In this document: piece by piece, positions 31,499-33,114 of the stretch
How positions within the stretch are numbered: the stretch's first letter is position 1
Layout: every line of letters begins with the position of its first letter
NCBI GenBank assembly: GCA_040143965.1
Contig: JASJQH010000078.1
Coordinates: 1 to 33,114, forward strand
Origin: Basidiobolus ranarum
Taxonomy: Eukaryota > Basidiobolomycota > Basidiobolomycetes > Basidiobolales
Reading direction: 5' to 3'
DNA: 33,114 nt
The notes under the pieces: model-generated
What the model saw: the letters and a program-made list of their open reading frames with translations, nothing else
Database searches by the model: none
What the model was told of the DNA's origin: nothing
Translations under genes and position numbers: made by a program

Positions 31499-33114
31499 AT
31501 GAATATATCAAACCCGGTCAACGCCGAGATCAATGCCGTATCTTTTTCCTTCTACGATTCTGAGGAAGTAAAGAAGATATCGGTTAAGCACATCGTCAAC
31601 CCCCAGTTGCTCGACAACTTGAACCACCCTTCTAAAGGTGGTCTCTATGATCCCGCTCTTGGTCCTTTCACTAAGAATCATGTGTAAGTAGCTTATTCTA
31701 ACCCAGTTGGGAAGTTTATGTATGCTAATTCAAATACTGATTCTTTGTTACTTACTAGTTGCGCAACCTGCTCGTTGGATTACTTTTCTTGCCCTGGGCA
31801 TTTCGGTCACATTGAACTTCCTTGCCCAGTTACCAATCCGTTAGTTTTCAAATATATGTTTGGTCTTATGAGAGCCAAATGTTTCTATTGTCATCGTTTC
31901 AGAACTTCTAGAGCCGAGGTAATTTATTTCAGTAGTTTTTTAAACACCAAATTAGTGTTTAACCCATTTATTCTCTCAGAACGCACGTTATATTGCCAAG
32001 CTAAATTTACTCCAAGCTGGTTTGGTTTTGGAAGCTTTAGAGGTTGATAATATGGTGCCCAATTTCAAGAACAAGAAGTCCTCTGCTGATGATGAAGATG
32101 AATCTATTGAAGATATCAAGATCGAAACTGAAGAAGAATATATTGAAAGAATTGGTTAGTATTGTCAAAAATAGTATGTATCCACCTTAATGTATACTCT
32201 ATATTAACATAACAATCACAGAGTCTTTTGTCAAGCATTCTCTAGAAAACGCCTCTGACAGTGCTTCCAAGGATTATAAAGTAACTCTCATCAACGAAGA
32301 AAGAAGAAAAGTTCAAGCTGATTTCGTTAAGCGTGCTTGCGGAAAGAGAAGATGTGATAACTGCACAGGATATGCACCTTCTCTTCGTAATGATGGTTAT
32401 ACCAAAGTTTTCAAGCAACCCCTACCCAAGAAGTATCAAGCTGTTATGGATGCCAAGGGCATGACTGAGTCTGATGTTCTTCAGAAGAAGGCTAAACAAC
32501 CCAAGCGTCATTATGCCGATGCCGAGATGATGGATGTCGATGAGGAGGAGGAAGTTGCTGAGGCTGAATCTGAGATGGAAATAGCCTCTGAGAAGAAAAC
32601 TGCCCACACTTTTATGACCCCCCTTCATCTTCGTAACCATATAACTTTGTTGTTTGAGAATGAAGAGGAAATCTCCAATCTTTTGTACGGCAAATACGAT
32701 CCTATTAGTCAAACATATACCAAAGCTAGTCCCAATATGTTTTTCATTGAGGTTCTTCCAGTCCCTCCCACTCGTTTTAGACCTGCTTCCGTATTTGAGG
32801 ATGAGATTATGGAGAATCCTCAAAATGTTTACCTCGGTCAAGTGTTGGCCACTTGTAACAGACTCCGTGACATCAACGTTGCTGCCAGTGGTGGTAATGA
32901 TAAAATCGATGGTGTGAGCTTGGCTGCTACCGACACTAAGATGTTCTCAAACGTCATCAATACCTGGATCCAACTGCAACAAGATGTAAACAACCTGATT
33001 GACAGTTCCAAAAACCCTAATCTAGGAACTAATGGAGCTGCTCCTCCTCCTGGTATTCGTCAAACTCTTGAAAAGAAGGAAGGTTTGTTCAGAAAGCATA
33101 TGATGGGAAAGCGT
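31499..33114 (+). CDS. RPA190: RNA polymerase I largest subunit, N-terminal part (runs off right edge)
   Basis: Four exons are seen: 31499-31683, 31759-31918, 31980-32154 and 32222 to the edge, about 471 codons in frame. GGLYDPALGPFTKNHVCATC leads into the clamp zinc site CX2CX6CX2H (Cys63, Cys66, Cys73, His76), then CPGHFGHIELPCPVTNPLVF. A second zinc pair, CFYCHRFR, follows. Then comes RACGKRRCDNC and an acidic insert (DVDEEEEVAEAESEMEI) typical of Pol I rather than Pol II or III, and FIEVLPVPPTRFRPASVFED, the Pol I version of the active-centre approach. The protein is the catalytic core of nucleolar rRNA transcription. The full subunit is about 1650 aa, so the aspartate metal site (NADFDGD) lies outside the window. 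Intron donors are GTAAGT, GTAATT and GTTAGT. Confidence 0.97.

Noticed and set aside
32422-32841. 139-codon minus-strand frame inside RPA190
   Set aside because: Antisense shadow of a conserved coding exon.

Overview
This window is nuclear DNA of a fungus, most likely an early-diverging lineage (Mucoromycota or Zoopagomycota grade). Reasons: genes are close together and many carry short introns (about 55-150 nt, mostly 55-75) with GTATGT/GTAAGT donors and TACTAAC-like branch sites. The protein set is fungal: homocitrate synthase of the alpha-aminoadipate lysine pathway, a Mub1/samB MYND protein, a Cti6-like PHD protein, a PPxY arrestin adaptor, and a large orphan multi-pass membrane protein. 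I could not fix the genus. No tRNA, rRNA, CRISPR array or intact transposon was found.

Layout from left to right. A minus-strand glycine-rich secreted protein runs off the left edge (3-581). Next come a 14-spanner MFS drug:H+ antiporter (1206-3065, minus) and, head-to-head with it, an arrestin-like adaptor (3914-4988, plus). Two intron-rich minus genes follow: neutral ceramidase (5199-7797, 9 exons, two of them microexons) and DNA topoisomerase III (8281-12277, 17 exons, three GRF fingers plus two zinc knuckles). After a 1.3 kb gene-poor stretch come an orphan KEN-box protein (13602-14042, minus), a NUDT1/NUDT15-like Nudix hydrolase (14394-15068, plus), a Cti6-like PHD chromatin protein (15704-17189, plus) and mitochondrial acetylornithine aminotransferase (18263-19876, plus). 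The minus strand then carries the orphan glycosylated membrane protein (20050-22903), homocitrate synthase (23128-24434), Mub1 (25793-27178), SDHAF3/Sdh7 (28402-28785) and a divergent GNAT-like protein (29152-29706). The window ends inside the RNA polymerase I largest subunit (31499 to the right edge, plus).

How they relate: this is an ordinary housekeeping neighbourhood, not an operon or one pathway. Loose themes are amino-acid synthesis (ARG8, LYS20, the latter with Gcn4-type sites upstream), mitochondria (ARG8, SDHAF3), chromatin, DNA and rRNA transcription (TOP3, CTI6-like, RPA190) and membrane or lipid functions (MFS, arrestin, ceramidase, orphan receptor-like protein). The most distinctive signals are the orphan membrane protein with a splice-acceptor minisatellite in its only intron, the exon-modular GRF tail of TOP3, the 8-, 17- and 21-nt microexons, and a start codon placed one base before an intron in the PHD gene. 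Exon joins were chosen by splice signals plus frame plus family alignment from memory; none was tested with transcripts.
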